Assembly (NCBI GenBank): GCA_964352625.1
Contig: CAYGSD010000003.1
Location: 62,001-126,000 of the forward strand
Origin: JAAEPI01 sp964352625
GTDB lineage: Bacteria > Bacteroidota > Bacteroidia > Cytophagales > Cyclobacteriaceae
Reading direction: 5' to 3'
Length of the DNA stretch: 64,000 nucleotides
This document shows, one piece after another, positions 39,727 to 47,023 of this stretch (position 1 is the stretch's first letter; the number at the start of each line of letters is the position of its first letter). The position numbers and the translations under genes are program-made. The notes beneath the pieces are model-generated. The model did no database searches. It was not told where the DNA came from and saw nothing but the letters and a program-made list of their open reading frames with translations.

Positions 39727-40708
39727 TCAAGAAGATTTCAAAGCGGTCGTTCCTATAAGTCAGGGTTTCACTTTTGATAAGTTGAATCCGTTTATCCGGC
39801 GGGCAGAGTTAAAATTCATAAAGCCGATATTGGGCGCTGATCTATACTCTGCGCTGGTAACGGCCTATGACGGTGGGGACGGTTCTTTAAGTGAAGCTCA
39901 GGCGAACCTTATGGAATATGTGCATCCGGCGCTGGCCAACCTGGTTATCTGGATGGGCATACCTCAGCTGAACATTCAGATGGATGATACGGGTTTGCAG
40001 TCTCATCATTCGGAATCGTATAAGCCGGCCTTTGAATGGCAGGTGGAAGATGCACGGGAGAGCTTTCTTTCTAATGGCTTTGACGCCTTGGATGAGATCA
40101 TAAGCTACTTGGAGTCTGTGGCGGAAGATGATTTCCCTGATTGGCTGAATAGTGAAGGGTGTACGCTTGTGCGTGAGTTCTTTATTAACACTTCGCCTGA
40201 TTTCACCTACTTCATTGGTGCGCTGGGTGATAGTCGGTTTTTGTTTAGAAAGATGCAGCCGATCATGCGAAGGATGGAGCGCAACTATATACGAGGCACG
40301 ATAGGGAAGGAGCTTTTTGCGCAGATGAAGCTTGAGATAAAGACGGATGAGCTCACAGAGGAAAATGAGGCTTTACTTGAGGACATACAGGGTGCGGTGG
40401 CACACTATACCTGGGCAAGTGCTCTGAATGAGCTGGCGGTGCAAACAGATCCTGTAGGGATTCATTTGCGAAACAACACTTTCTCCGGAACTACCAGGGC
40501 GAAGCAGGCTGCAGAGATGGAACGACTGGCGGCTATACGGATGAATCATGAGCAGGCTGGCAGGGAATATCTGGAGGCTGTGCATAAGGCTTTGTATGAG
40601 AATATTGATGACTATCCGCTTTTTGAGAATTCGACGGTGTATGTGTCTACCGGACCAGTGACGACCTATGAGAATGATGCGGATAGTGGAATTGTAAGTT
40701 TGGATTGA
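39716..40708 (+). CDS. head-tail connector-like protein
   Basis: 330 residues. The opening LISQEDFKAVVPISQGFTFDKLNPFIRRAELKFIKPILG is a two-helix unit typical of gp6-type connectors of Bacteroidota phages, and it is repeated in divergent form from about 165 (ALGDSRFLFRKMQPIMRRMER). The internal duplication suggests it fills the adaptor ring. Next start overlaps its stop. Confidence 0.65.
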   Translation: MLISQEDFKAVVPISQGFTFDKLNPFIRRAELKFIKPILGADLYSALVTAYDGGDGSLSEAQANLMEYVHPALANLVIWMGIPQLNIQMDDTGLQSHHSESYKPAFEWQVEDARESFLSNGFDALDEIISYLESVAEDDFPDWLNSEGCTLVREFFINTSPDFTYFIGALGDSRFLFRKMQPIMRRMERNYIRGTIGKELFAQMKLEIKTDELTEENEALLEDIQGAVAHYTWASALNELAVQTDPVGIHLRNNTFSGTTRAKQAAEMERLAAIRMNHEQAGREYLEAVHKALYENIDDYPLFENSTVYVSTGPVTTYENDADSGIVSLD

Positions 40709-41352
40709 TGGACGCAACACTGATAGGAACGATAGTGACGGCAATTTGTACGATCGTGGTGGCTTTGATTCAAACTCGCAGACTTCATAGATCCAAGCGT
40801 GAGAAGAGGGCACTGGAAAAGGAGGTTGATTTTTTGAAGCTAGACTTTAAGATAGAGGTGAGTGCGTGGAATTCGCTGAATACGATGGTGGCGAAGATGT
40901 TTCAAAAAACTGCGGCAGACCGCTTTCTGATTCTTATTTCTAGCAATGGAAAAGAGGCGATGTTCGCAGCTTCGGTAATTTATGAGCAGCATAAGAGTGG
41001 AGCAGAGACGATGCTTTCTATAGGAGCGATAAAGAAGTATGTGAGGTTTGAGTATGATAGTGTGTATAAGGATTTGCTTCGTAGCTCTGAATACTATAGC
41101 CCGGTAAACATAGAGGTGGCGAAGCTTCCTGACTGTGATATAAAGCGCATCTATGATACCGAGAAGGTGAAACATTCGAGTTGGTTTTTTCATAAGCGAT
41201 TGTCGCTGAATGATAGCAATGATTTGATTTTTTATAGCTCGGTGGCTACTCATCAAAAGGCTTCTTACTCGGTGGCTGATGAAATCCAAATAAAGACGAC
41301 TATGTCGAGAGTAAAGGCCTTGATTGATCGGTTTGAGGTTTCAATGAGATGA
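40708..41352 (+). CDS. membrane-anchored hypothetical protein
   Basis: 214 residues from the ATG at 40708. One N-terminal membrane helix (TLIGTIVTAICTIVVALIQT), a short basic coil, then a soluble alpha/beta domain (FLILISSNGKEAMFAASVIYE, YKDLLRSSEYYSPVN). The soluble domain resembles a GAF-like sensor in outline only. Ends the connector operon just before the structured RNA region. Confidence 0.55.
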   Translation: MDATLIGTIVTAICTIVVALIQTRRLHRSKREKRALEKEVDFLKLDFKIEVSAWNSLNTMVAKMFQKTAADRFLILISSNGKEAMFAASVIYEQHKSGAETMLSIGAIKKYVRFEYDSVYKDLLRSSEYYSPVNIEVAKLPDCDIKRIYDTEKVKHSSWFFHKRLSLNDSNDLIFYSSVATHQKASYSVADEIQIKTTMSRVKALIDRFEVSMR

Positions 41353-41377
41353 AGCTAACGAGAGAATGTAAAAATAG

Positions 41378-41530
41378 TAGGTGGCGAGTACCGAGCCTCT
41401 GAGTTTAATCGGCTCATGTTCGTAAAAAGTAAGCTGTAATAGGCTTGTACGGTTAAATGATAGACAAAGACATGGTTAGCTATCAACTTGAATGAGTCCG
41501 AACGTGCGTGGAAAGCCACCTATTTTTTTT
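41378..41530 (+). ncRNA. candidate structured RNA with intrinsic terminator
   Basis: Outer helix TAGGTGGC/GCCACCTA (41378-41385 with 41515-41522) followed by T8. Nested inside: GTTCG (about 41418) with CGAAC; hairpins GAGCC/GGCTC, AAGC/GCTT, and TGATAG/CTATCA. A five-helix multibranch RNA of about 150 nt lying between phage genes. I cannot name the family. It could be a small regulatory RNA, an omega-like guide RNA remnant or a reverse-transcribed template, but no nuclease or reverse transcriptase gene is near. Confidence 0.5.
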
Positions 41531-41560
41531 ACATATTGGGGCCTGCTTTTTTAATTGCAT

Positions 41561-41621
41561 GGTAACACCAAGCTAATCGCTGTGCGACGTAGGAGCATGG
41601 CGATGGTAGCGACTGTTAGCT
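41561..41621 (+). repeat. lone attC-like site 8
   Basis: 61 bp. GTAACACCAAGCTA at its left and AGCGACTGTTAGC at its right are the same ends as site 7 at 22006-22070, while the inner stem differs (GCTAATCGC with GCGATGGTAGC). Conserved ends with a variable stem are what attC sites show. No cassette gene of its own is visible. Confidence 0.6.
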
Positions 41622-41662
41622 TGTGTGAAGTGGTGCCACGGAATGTAAGGCTCTGAAAAATC

Positions 41663-41749
41663 AATGACGGTATCGTACCAGTGCAACAAGGGTTAGGAGA
41701 TTACCTTGTTTTAGACGAAGACTAAAGTTCAGCAACGAACACCGTCATT
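41663..41749 (+). ncRNA. second structured element before the amidase gene
   Basis: AATGACGGT (41663-41671) pairs exactly with ACCGTCATT (41741-41749), enclosing an inner hairpin AACAAGG/CCTTGTT (41685, 41704). It ends 4 bp before late promoter copy 4. It may be a terminator, a leader RNA or the end of a cassette. Confidence 0.45.
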
Positions 41750-41753
41750 TTCT

Positions 41754-41792
41754 GTCCTACCGAAAGGTGGTAGGGTTTAAGACCTTGGCATC
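41754..41792 (+). promoter_or_regulatory. leaderless late promoter, copy 4
   Basis: GTCCTACC at 41754, TTGGCAT before the ATG at 41793; 39 bp. CCTACC...GGTGGTAGG just inside forms an inverted repeat shared in part with copies 3 and 5. Confidence 0.65.
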
Positions 41793-42425
41793 ATGGAAAA
41801 GGTCATACTTCTGGATGCCGGACATGGCGGCATAATCGATGGAAAATATGTGACACCCGGAAAGCGCTCACCTGAATGGAAGGTGGATGAGGTGGTTCTT
41901 TGTGATAAGGGCTGGCCTCATGGTCCTGTGTACTATGAGGGTGTGGGCAATCGGATGATCCGAGAGGAGCTGGCGAAGCTTCTTCTCAATGCGGGGATTC
42001 CGTTTCATTTTGTGACTACTGGCAATGCGGATGTGCCGCTGCATGAGCGGTCGAACATCATTAATAACTATGCGCGGATCTATGGCGCTGAAAATTGCCT
42101 TGGCATTTCTATTCACTCGGATGGATTCACTGATCCTGCAGCGCAAGGATGCTCGGTTTTCACTTCTGAGGGTGAAACGCTGAGTGATAAGGTATCGCCA
42201 TTTTATAAAGGCCATATGGCGCAGCTCTTCCCGTGGATGCGCTTTCGTGGGGATAAGGATAAAAATTACTGGATTTTGGCAAAGACGCATTGCCCGATGA
42301 TTCTGACGGAGAATGGCTTTCACACCAATCCTAAAGAATGCCAAGAGGTGCTGATGACTGAGGTAGGCCGCTACTCAATAGCGTTGGCACATTTCCGAAT
42401 GATACAAGACTTTCTAAACCTATAA
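41793..42425 (+). CDS. N-acetylmuramoyl-L-alanine amidase (endolysin)
   Basis: 210 residues, Amidase_3 fold. ILLDAGHGGI gives the first zinc His, the conserved Glu lies in YEGVGNRMIREEL, a second His in ISIHSDGF, and the catalytic Glu in ILTENGFHTN. It cuts the stem peptide from peptidoglycan for lysis. No signal peptide, so it needs the holin encoded 2 bp downstream. First gene of the lysis operon. Confidence 0.9.
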   Translation: MEKVILLDAGHGGIIDGKYVTPGKRSPEWKVDEVVLCDKGWPHGPVYYEGVGNRMIREELAKLLLNAGIPFHFVTTGNADVPLHERSNIINNYARIYGAENCLGISIHSDGFTDPAAQGCSVFTSEGETLSDKVSPFYKGHMAQLFPWMRFRGDKDKNYWILAKTHCPMILTENGFHTNPKECQEVLMTEVGRYSIALAHFRMIQDFLNL

Positions 42426-42427
42426 TT

Positions 42428-42697
42428 ATGGAAATATTTAATGCACTTTCCCCATATATCTACCTAGAGGTGGTGTTGGGTGTTTTCTTCCTGACGTGGT
42501 TCCTGAAGAAGTATGTACCTCTGAATCTTCACCCTAAGTGGCTGACGCTGATCGCGGGTATTGTTTGTTCGATCGCTGATGTGATCTTCAGAGAAGAGTT
42601 CGAATTCTGGATATTGGCTATTTCGTTTTTGGTGTCGACGGGGTTCTATGACTACATAGCCAAGCCGCTCAAGGAGAAATTCTTACCAAAGCAGTGA
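42428..42697 (+). CDS. holin
   Basis: 89 residues. Three hydrophobic segments (about 12-26, 37-54, 60-78) and a basic C-terminus (KPLKEKFLPKQ), following directly after the endolysin, fit a class I holin that forms the membrane lesions releasing the amidase. Confidence 0.75.
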   Translation: MEIFNALSPYIYLEVVLGVFFLTWFLKKYVPLNLHPKWLTLIAGIVCSIADVIFREEFEFWILAISFLVSTGFYDYIAKPLKEKFLPKQ

Positions 42698-42789
42698 TGG
42701 CTGTGCATCCGGGTATAGATCCAATGAAGGCGCTTAGAGCGTTTTTGTTGGTTGTGGTTCTTATGATCTTAACAGCCATTCTACTATGA
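42697..42789 (+). CDS. 30-residue membrane microprotein in the lysis operon
   Basis: Starts on the stop codon of the holin gene and its stop overlaps the next start (ATGA). MKALRAFLLVVVLMILTAILL is one membrane helix. It may be a holin partner or antiholin. Confidence 0.55.
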   Translation: MAVHPGIDPMKALRAFLLVVVLMILTAILL

Positions 42790-43154
42790 AATATGTAAGC
42801 ATATTCATATTAGGGGCATTTTTGGGAGCCTTCATTGTGTATGTTTCTCAGGGGAATGAGCAGCATTATAAAGAAGATAATACGGCTTTTTTTGAAGCCA
42901 AATTCGATTCGACAATGAGCTTACTAGCCCAAGAGCGCGAGATATCAAGTGCTCTTGAGTTGAGCGATTCTATCAAATCACAAAAAATCTCCTTACTAGA
43001 AAGGAGAGACAAGCAAATCACAAATAAGTATGAAAAGGAACGCAATCGCATTTCTGATTTTACTACTAATGAGCATATCCAGTTTTTCTCAGGATATACT
43101 AATGATAGTAGTCAACTCAGACACCTCGTGGATAGTGCCTCACTATCGCATTGA
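42786..43154 (+). CDS. inner-membrane spanin-like protein (Rz-like)
   Basis: 122 residues. One N-terminal signal-anchor helix (VSIFILGAFLGAFIVYVSQ) and a periplasmic coiled-coil body (SLLAQEREISSALELSDS, LLERRDKQITNKYEKERNRI). This is the architecture of an i-spanin, and it sits after amidase and holin. The last 125 bp overlap the next gene in another frame, as Rz1 overlaps Rz. Confidence 0.55.
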   Translation: MKYVSIFILGAFLGAFIVYVSQGNEQHYKEDNTAFFEAKFDSTMSLLAQEREISSALELSDSIKSQKISLLERRDKQITNKYEKERNRISDFTTNEHIQFFSGYTNDSSQLRHLVDSASLSH

Positions 43155-43437
43155 GATGAGCAACAGAATATTCTTGGAGCGTGATGAATTTTTTGAAAAA
43201 CTTCAATCAAGAGACTCACTGATCTTGGAGAAGGATTCGCTTCTTGATATTCGAATAGACCGTATCGAAAATTTGCATGGTCAGATTGGTGTACTCGAAA
43301 CTGCCGTTCTTTATCAGGACTCTATCCGACTGGAAGTAGAGAGCAAATTGAAACATCAAGAGTTAAAAACCAAGAAGGCCAATCGGAGGTCTATTGGTGC
43401 CGTGGCTTTGGGAATTTTAATTGTATTGATCTTATGA
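43030..43437 (+). CDS. secreted coiled-coil protein overlapping the Rz-like gene
   Basis: 135 residues in a different frame, starting inside the preceding gene. Signal peptide (1-20, cleavage near SSFSQ, no lipobox Cys), a long coiled coil (FLERDEFFEKLQSRDSLILEKD) and a C-terminal membrane helix (RSIGAVALGILIVLIL). The overlap recalls Rz/Rz1, but the topology (cleaved signal plus C-terminal anchor) is different from a lipoprotein o-spanin. Possibly a new spanin arrangement. Confidence 0.55.
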   Translation: MKRNAIAFLILLLMSISSFSQDILMIVVNSDTSWIVPHYRIEMSNRIFLERDEFFEKLQSRDSLILEKDSLLDIRIDRIENLHGQIGVLETAVLYQDSIRLEVESKLKHQELKTKKANRRSIGAVALGILIVLIL

Positions 43438-44306
43438 GGACGGTCAGGTTTGATAAGAGGGAATACAAGGTGCCGGAGTGCTGGAACGAGCTGAGTGAAA
43501 AGCAGCTATTGACGGTATCGGAGCTACTGCATACGTATATGCCGAAGAAGGCTCAGCAGATCAGGATGTTGTTTGCCTTACTGAATGTATCGAACTCTTT
43601 TCGCCTGAGCTTTCTTTTTTGGTGGTCGAATTTTGAGCCCCTAGCTCGTTTTCTTCGGATTCCCTATGTGTCGTATGATGACAAGTTGTTTCTGTTGGAG
43701 CTGACTGAATTTTTGTTTGAAAAGTCAGATTTGACAAAGAATCATTTGCGGCAGATAAGAATGTTTCGGAACGGCCTTAATACCCGGACTCTGTATGGCC
43801 CGAGGGATCACCTGCATGGCTGCATCTTCTATGAGTTTATGTTGGCGGATGGTGCTTATCTGGATTTTCGGAGGAACATTCAAGATGCTAAGAAGCGTGA
43901 AGCTGCGCTGAATATGCTGATGGCGGTACTGTACCGACCAAAGCGAAAGGATCTGGACACTAACAGGCATTTTGATTTTCGGGAGCCTTTCAATCGGCAG
44001 TTGAAGGATGTACTGGCTCGGGATGTGATACCGAAGTTGCCGCTGGCTCATAAGCTGGCTACCATGTTGTATTTCGCTGGATGCAAGCAGGAGATGGAGG
44101 CTCAGTACACTTATGTGTTCAAGTCTAAGCCAGACGAAGGTGATTCGCCAGAGCCTAGTGGAAATCCTTGGGGGAAGGCGCTTAGAAGCATGGCCGGCAG
44201 TGCTGTGAATTATGAGCAGTACTTGAATGTGCCTTTGGCGGCAGCTCTGAGTGAGCTGGATGATAAGATAAGGATGTATGAAGAAGCTGAATTGAATAAA
44301 AAATGA
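43434..44306 (+). CDS. hypothetical phage protein
   Basis: 290 residues, soluble, helical, rich in Phe/Leu/Arg. The last 60 residues (SGNPWGKALRSMAGSAVNYEQYLNVP...) resemble the end of tail-assembly proteins. Overlaps both neighbours by 4 bp. Function unknown. Confidence 0.5.
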   Translation: MRTVRFDKREYKVPECWNELSEKQLLTVSELLHTYMPKKAQQIRMLFALLNVSNSFRLSFLFWWSNFEPLARFLRIPYVSYDDKLFLLELTEFLFEKSDLTKNHLRQIRMFRNGLNTRTLYGPRDHLHGCIFYEFMLADGAYLDFRRNIQDAKKREAALNMLMAVLYRPKRKDLDTNRHFDFREPFNRQLKDVLARDVIPKLPLAHKLATMLYFAGCKQEMEAQYTYVFKSKPDEGDSPEPSGNPWGKALRSMAGSAVNYEQYLNVPLAAALSELDDKIRMYEEAELNKK

Positions 44307-46081
44307 ATCCACTTGATGTAAAGGCGTATTTTCTGGATGTGGCGGTGAGGTTGGAGGACTTCAGGCATACGGAAGCCAATAAGAAATTTGCGAGGAATCT
44401 AAAAGAGCTTGAAAATCAGATTGGGAGTTCGCTTACCTGTACAAATTACACGTTGGTGATGGAAGATCCGAATGGTGATCTTTTGTATCAGGGAAATTTC
44501 TATGATCGTAATTTCTATGGTTTCTGGATATTGAAACGAGTAGATAAAGATGATTTTGAGGGTGAGGATGTGGCATATGATGGCGCGAAGCAGATCTTCT
44601 TTAAGATACTGAGCAAGATGTATAAGGAGCATGAGGCTGGTGATGAAACGAGCATCATGCGGTTTTTGGATTTGACTTCTATCCAACAAGAAATGGCGGG
44701 CCCCTGGGTAAAGAACACTTGGGGGATCTATGTGAGTTTTGGCTTTTTGGACAATGTGCAGGCTAAGGTGCAGTACGATGAAGATGCGTGGGATCCGGAG
44801 GCTGTGCCTGAGTTGTTGACTTCTTTGGAGGTGGCTGATAATGGCCAGACTGCAGGGGTGGAGCTGACGCCTATGGTGATAACGGCGGATGCGCCTTGTA
44901 CGATGTACCTGGATGGAAATACGGAGGGCTTGACGCTGGAGCAGCTGACGCCAACTACTGGCCAGATAACCGGTACGGCGACTGAGAACACGGATGCGGT
45001 GGTGCTGGCCGTTGGAACGGATGGAGGTCTGAGTGGTGTGAGTTTGAATTTTGTGGCTGCCTCGATGCTGACCGACCTCACAGCCTCCATAGTATCAGGA
45101 AACAATACTACAATCTGGGACGCTGCGATGGAGATAGATGTATTGTTTACTACCAACGCTCCTGACTCTTCGTACAGCGTAACGAACGCCGCTACATTAC
45201 TAAGCACGTATGGGCTGACATGGAATGAAGCGACAAGGAAACTGACGGGTGCACCCTTTGATAATTTAAGTACTGGCAGCAATGAGATCACGGTAACGTT
45301 TGAAGGATCGGACGGGTATAGTGGAACGGTGAATGTGGCGGTGACGATTACGAAAAGAGAAGTTCAACCTCCTGCGGAAATGACTTTTGATTCCTTAGTT
45401 ATAGAGGAGTATTGGGATGTAAGTGACGTAGTAGAAGCTAGTGGAGTAGTAAGCCAACTAAATGGGATTGCTGGCGATCAAACACCCGCAACGCAGGGAA
45501 CTAGCTCACTAAGACCTGAAATAGTAAATGGCAAGCTGGTTTTCAGAACCGATACAATGTACGTAAACCGAACCGCCGATTTTCCGCAAGAGTTAGATTT
45601 TTGGTTTTTGTTTGATCGGATTCTTATGTCTACCAATGAGTTCATTATGTCAAACTCAAATTCCAGTTCTTATATTCGATTCTCGTCGAGTGAGAGTGTT
45701 CAAATTGTGGGATCATCAAGTGGGAATGAGAGTTCTAGTCCTTTACCCAAAGAATTGACATTAAGACCAAGTGTACTGCGAGTGAGGTATTCTGCATCCG
45801 CTTGCGTAGTGAGCATTGATGGAGGTGAAACATTTAGCGAAACATTAGGAGCTATAACAGGATTGTTTATAAAACAATTCGCGTTGATGAGTAGGGAGTA
45901 CAATTCTGGATCGGCTGCCTCTCATTCCTGCGCATGGCCAGCCTTATTAATTACTTCGGGTGGATCATCAGGTGATTTAGAAAAGCTAGAGGGGTGGTGT
46001 GCGGACAGGAATAATTCGCAAGCATACCTCGCATCAGACCATGCACATAAAACAATTCCCCCATTAAAGCCGCTATCATGA
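44303..46081 (+). CDS. adhesin-like virion protein with Ig-like and lectin-like domains
   Basis: 592 residues. About 1-165 is a unique domain (phage attachment end). About 168-255 and 258-352 are Ig-like/dystroglycan-type domains (YSVTNAATLLSTYGLTWNEA...LTGAPFDNLSTGSNEITVTF). About 360-592 is a beta-sandwich with a jelly-roll pattern like concanavalin or LamG lectins. Likely a receptor-binding or decoration protein. Next start overlaps its stop. Confidence 0.62.
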   Translation: MNPLDVKAYFLDVAVRLEDFRHTEANKKFARNLKELENQIGSSLTCTNYTLVMEDPNGDLLYQGNFYDRNFYGFWILKRVDKDDFEGEDVAYDGAKQIFFKILSKMYKEHEAGDETSIMRFLDLTSIQQEMAGPWVKNTWGIYVSFGFLDNVQAKVQYDEDAWDPEAVPELLTSLEVADNGQTAGVELTPMVITADAPCTMYLDGNTEGLTLEQLTPTTGQITGTATENTDAVVLAVGTDGGLSGVSLNFVAASMLTDLTASIVSGNNTTIWDAAMEIDVLFTTNAPDSSYSVTNAATLLSTYGLTWNEATRKLTGAPFDNLSTGSNEITVTFEGSDGYSGTVNVAVTITKREVQPPAEMTFDSLVIEEYWDVSDVVEASGVVSQLNGIAGDQTPATQGTSSLRPEIVNGKLVFRTDTMYVNRTADFPQELDFWFLFDRILMSTNEFIMSNSNSSSYIRFSSSESVQIVGSSSGNESSSPLPKELTLRPSVLRVRYSASACVVSIDGGETFSETLGAITGLFIKQFALMSREYNSGSAASHSCAWPALLITSGGSSGDLEKLEGWCADRNNSQAYLASDHAHKTIPPLKPLS

Positions 46082-46440
46082 AACCAGTATTCGCATCCAT
46101 AGAATTAGCCAACCAAGCCAATGAGTTTGTAGGCAAGTGCATAGAGAAGGAAGGCCAAAAGGTCAACCCGAAATACAAAGCAGACCGATATTGTGAGGTA
46201 AAGGAACTACCAAGCGGCAAGGCATTTATGACTGACTACCACGAAGAATTAGAGAATTGCGGTATAGCGTTCGAGATGGTAGAGGTCACGGCAGAGGTAG
46301 GCCAAAAAGCATTGACCGAAGCGGCAGAATTGGTTCAGAAGATAATGACCGATCAGGCAAACAAGACAATAACCGACCCTGCCAAGTACTCTTTGGAAGC
46401 CGCCGAGAAGATGAAACAAATAGCAGAACAGGTGATATAA
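46078..46440 (+). CDS. small tail-region protein
   Basis: 120 residues, mixed fold with a helical C-terminal half (VGQKALTEAAELVQKIMTDQ). Lies where tail assembly chaperones occur, two genes before the tape measure. No frameshift signal found. Confidence 0.5.
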   Translation: MKPVFASIELANQANEFVGKCIEKEGQKVNPKYKADRYCEVKELPSGKAFMTDYHEELENCGIAFEMVEVTAEVGQKALTEAAELVQKIMTDQANKTITDPAKYSLEAAEKMKQIAEQVI

Positions 46441-46445
46441 TCGCT

Positions 46446-46886
46446 ATGCCACGAACTTCGGAACAATCTAGCAAAGCGGTGGAGCAGCTTTTTAGGCGGT
46501 GGCTTGCAAAGACTGTGGATGAGCGGATGGTGCAGGAGCTGAAAAAGCGTGGTATTGGTGTGACGGATGAACTGCAACAATCGCTACGGCAGAATATGCG
46601 CCGCTTGGCTGAGGGCTATCTTCAGGGGAATATCACGTTTGATGAGTCTGGAAGGTTTGTGGATATGGGCTCTAGTCGTGGGTATTCTTTTGGGAAACGA
46701 ACGAGCCAGGGGACGTTTGATGATAGTGATCGTGGGACTTCTTTCAAGCGTAGTGCCAGAGGCAGAAGGCCAAAGCCCTGGTATAGTAAAACGCTCTATG
46801 GAAGGCTGAATGACCTGCAAGGTGCTATTGGGTATGAAATGATGGAGCAGAGTATTAATACGCTGGATGTGTTGCGGAAGGTGTGA
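46446..46886 (+). CDS. head-tail completion or tail-assembly protein
   Basis: 146 residues from the ATG at 46446, 5 bp after the preceding stop. Basic helical start (KAVEQLFRRWLAKTVDERMVQEL) and a Gly/Ser/Arg linker (RGYSFGKRTSQGTF). The frame stays open upstream to 46257 but that stretch is an out-of-frame reading of the previous gene. Confidence 0.55.
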   Translation: MPRTSEQSSKAVEQLFRRWLAKTVDERMVQELKKRGIGVTDELQQSLRQNMRRLAEGYLQGNITFDESGRFVDMGSSRGYSFGKRTSQGTFDDSDRGTSFKRSARGRRPKPWYSKTLYGRLNDLQGAIGYEMMEQSINTLDVLRKV

Positions 46887-46887
46887 T

Positions 46888-46970
46888 CTCCCCCTAGCCC
46901 CCTCAAGAGGGGGAACTTCTAGATTGGGATAAGAACACCCCCTGGCCCCCTCTTAAAAGAGGGGGGACTT
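46888..46970. repeat. REP-like CCCCCT/AGGGGG repeat, two copies
   Basis: Copy 1 at 46888-46918 and copy 2 at 46938-46970 share CCCCCT(A/G)GCCCCCTC..AGAGGGGG(G)(A)ACTT. The same kind of element recurs at 50371 and, divergently, at 63308. Such palindromic repeats are common in Bacteroidota chromosomes. Confidence 0.65.
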
Positions 46971-46981
46971 CAAAAATTATT

Positions 46982-47023
46982 GTCCTACCAAAAGGCTGGT
47001 AAAGCGGTGACTATTGTATCGTA
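46982..47023 (+). promoter_or_regulatory. late promoter, copy 5
   Basis: GTCCTACC at 46982, ATTGTAT in the -7 position, ATG at 47024; 42 bp, three more than copies 1-4, giving a predicted leader of about 3 bases. Confidence 0.55.

Noticed and set aside
41353..41481. AGCTAAC...GTTAGCT as a further attC site around the structured RNA
   Set aside because: The 7-mers are complementary, but the adjoining bases do not pair and the strong helices belong to the RNA instead.
44303..46081. Diversity-generating retroelement acting on the adhesin-like gene
   Set aside because: No reverse transcriptase, accessory gene or template repeat is present in the window.
46257..46886. Open frame overlapping 46078-46440 in the -1 frame, suggesting a lambda G/GT-type programmed frameshift
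   Set aside because: The overlap translates to low-complexity Arg/Asp/Gly-rich sequence and no X-XXY-YYZ slippery site in the right phase was found; only CAA-AAA at 46303, which is not a classical heptamer.
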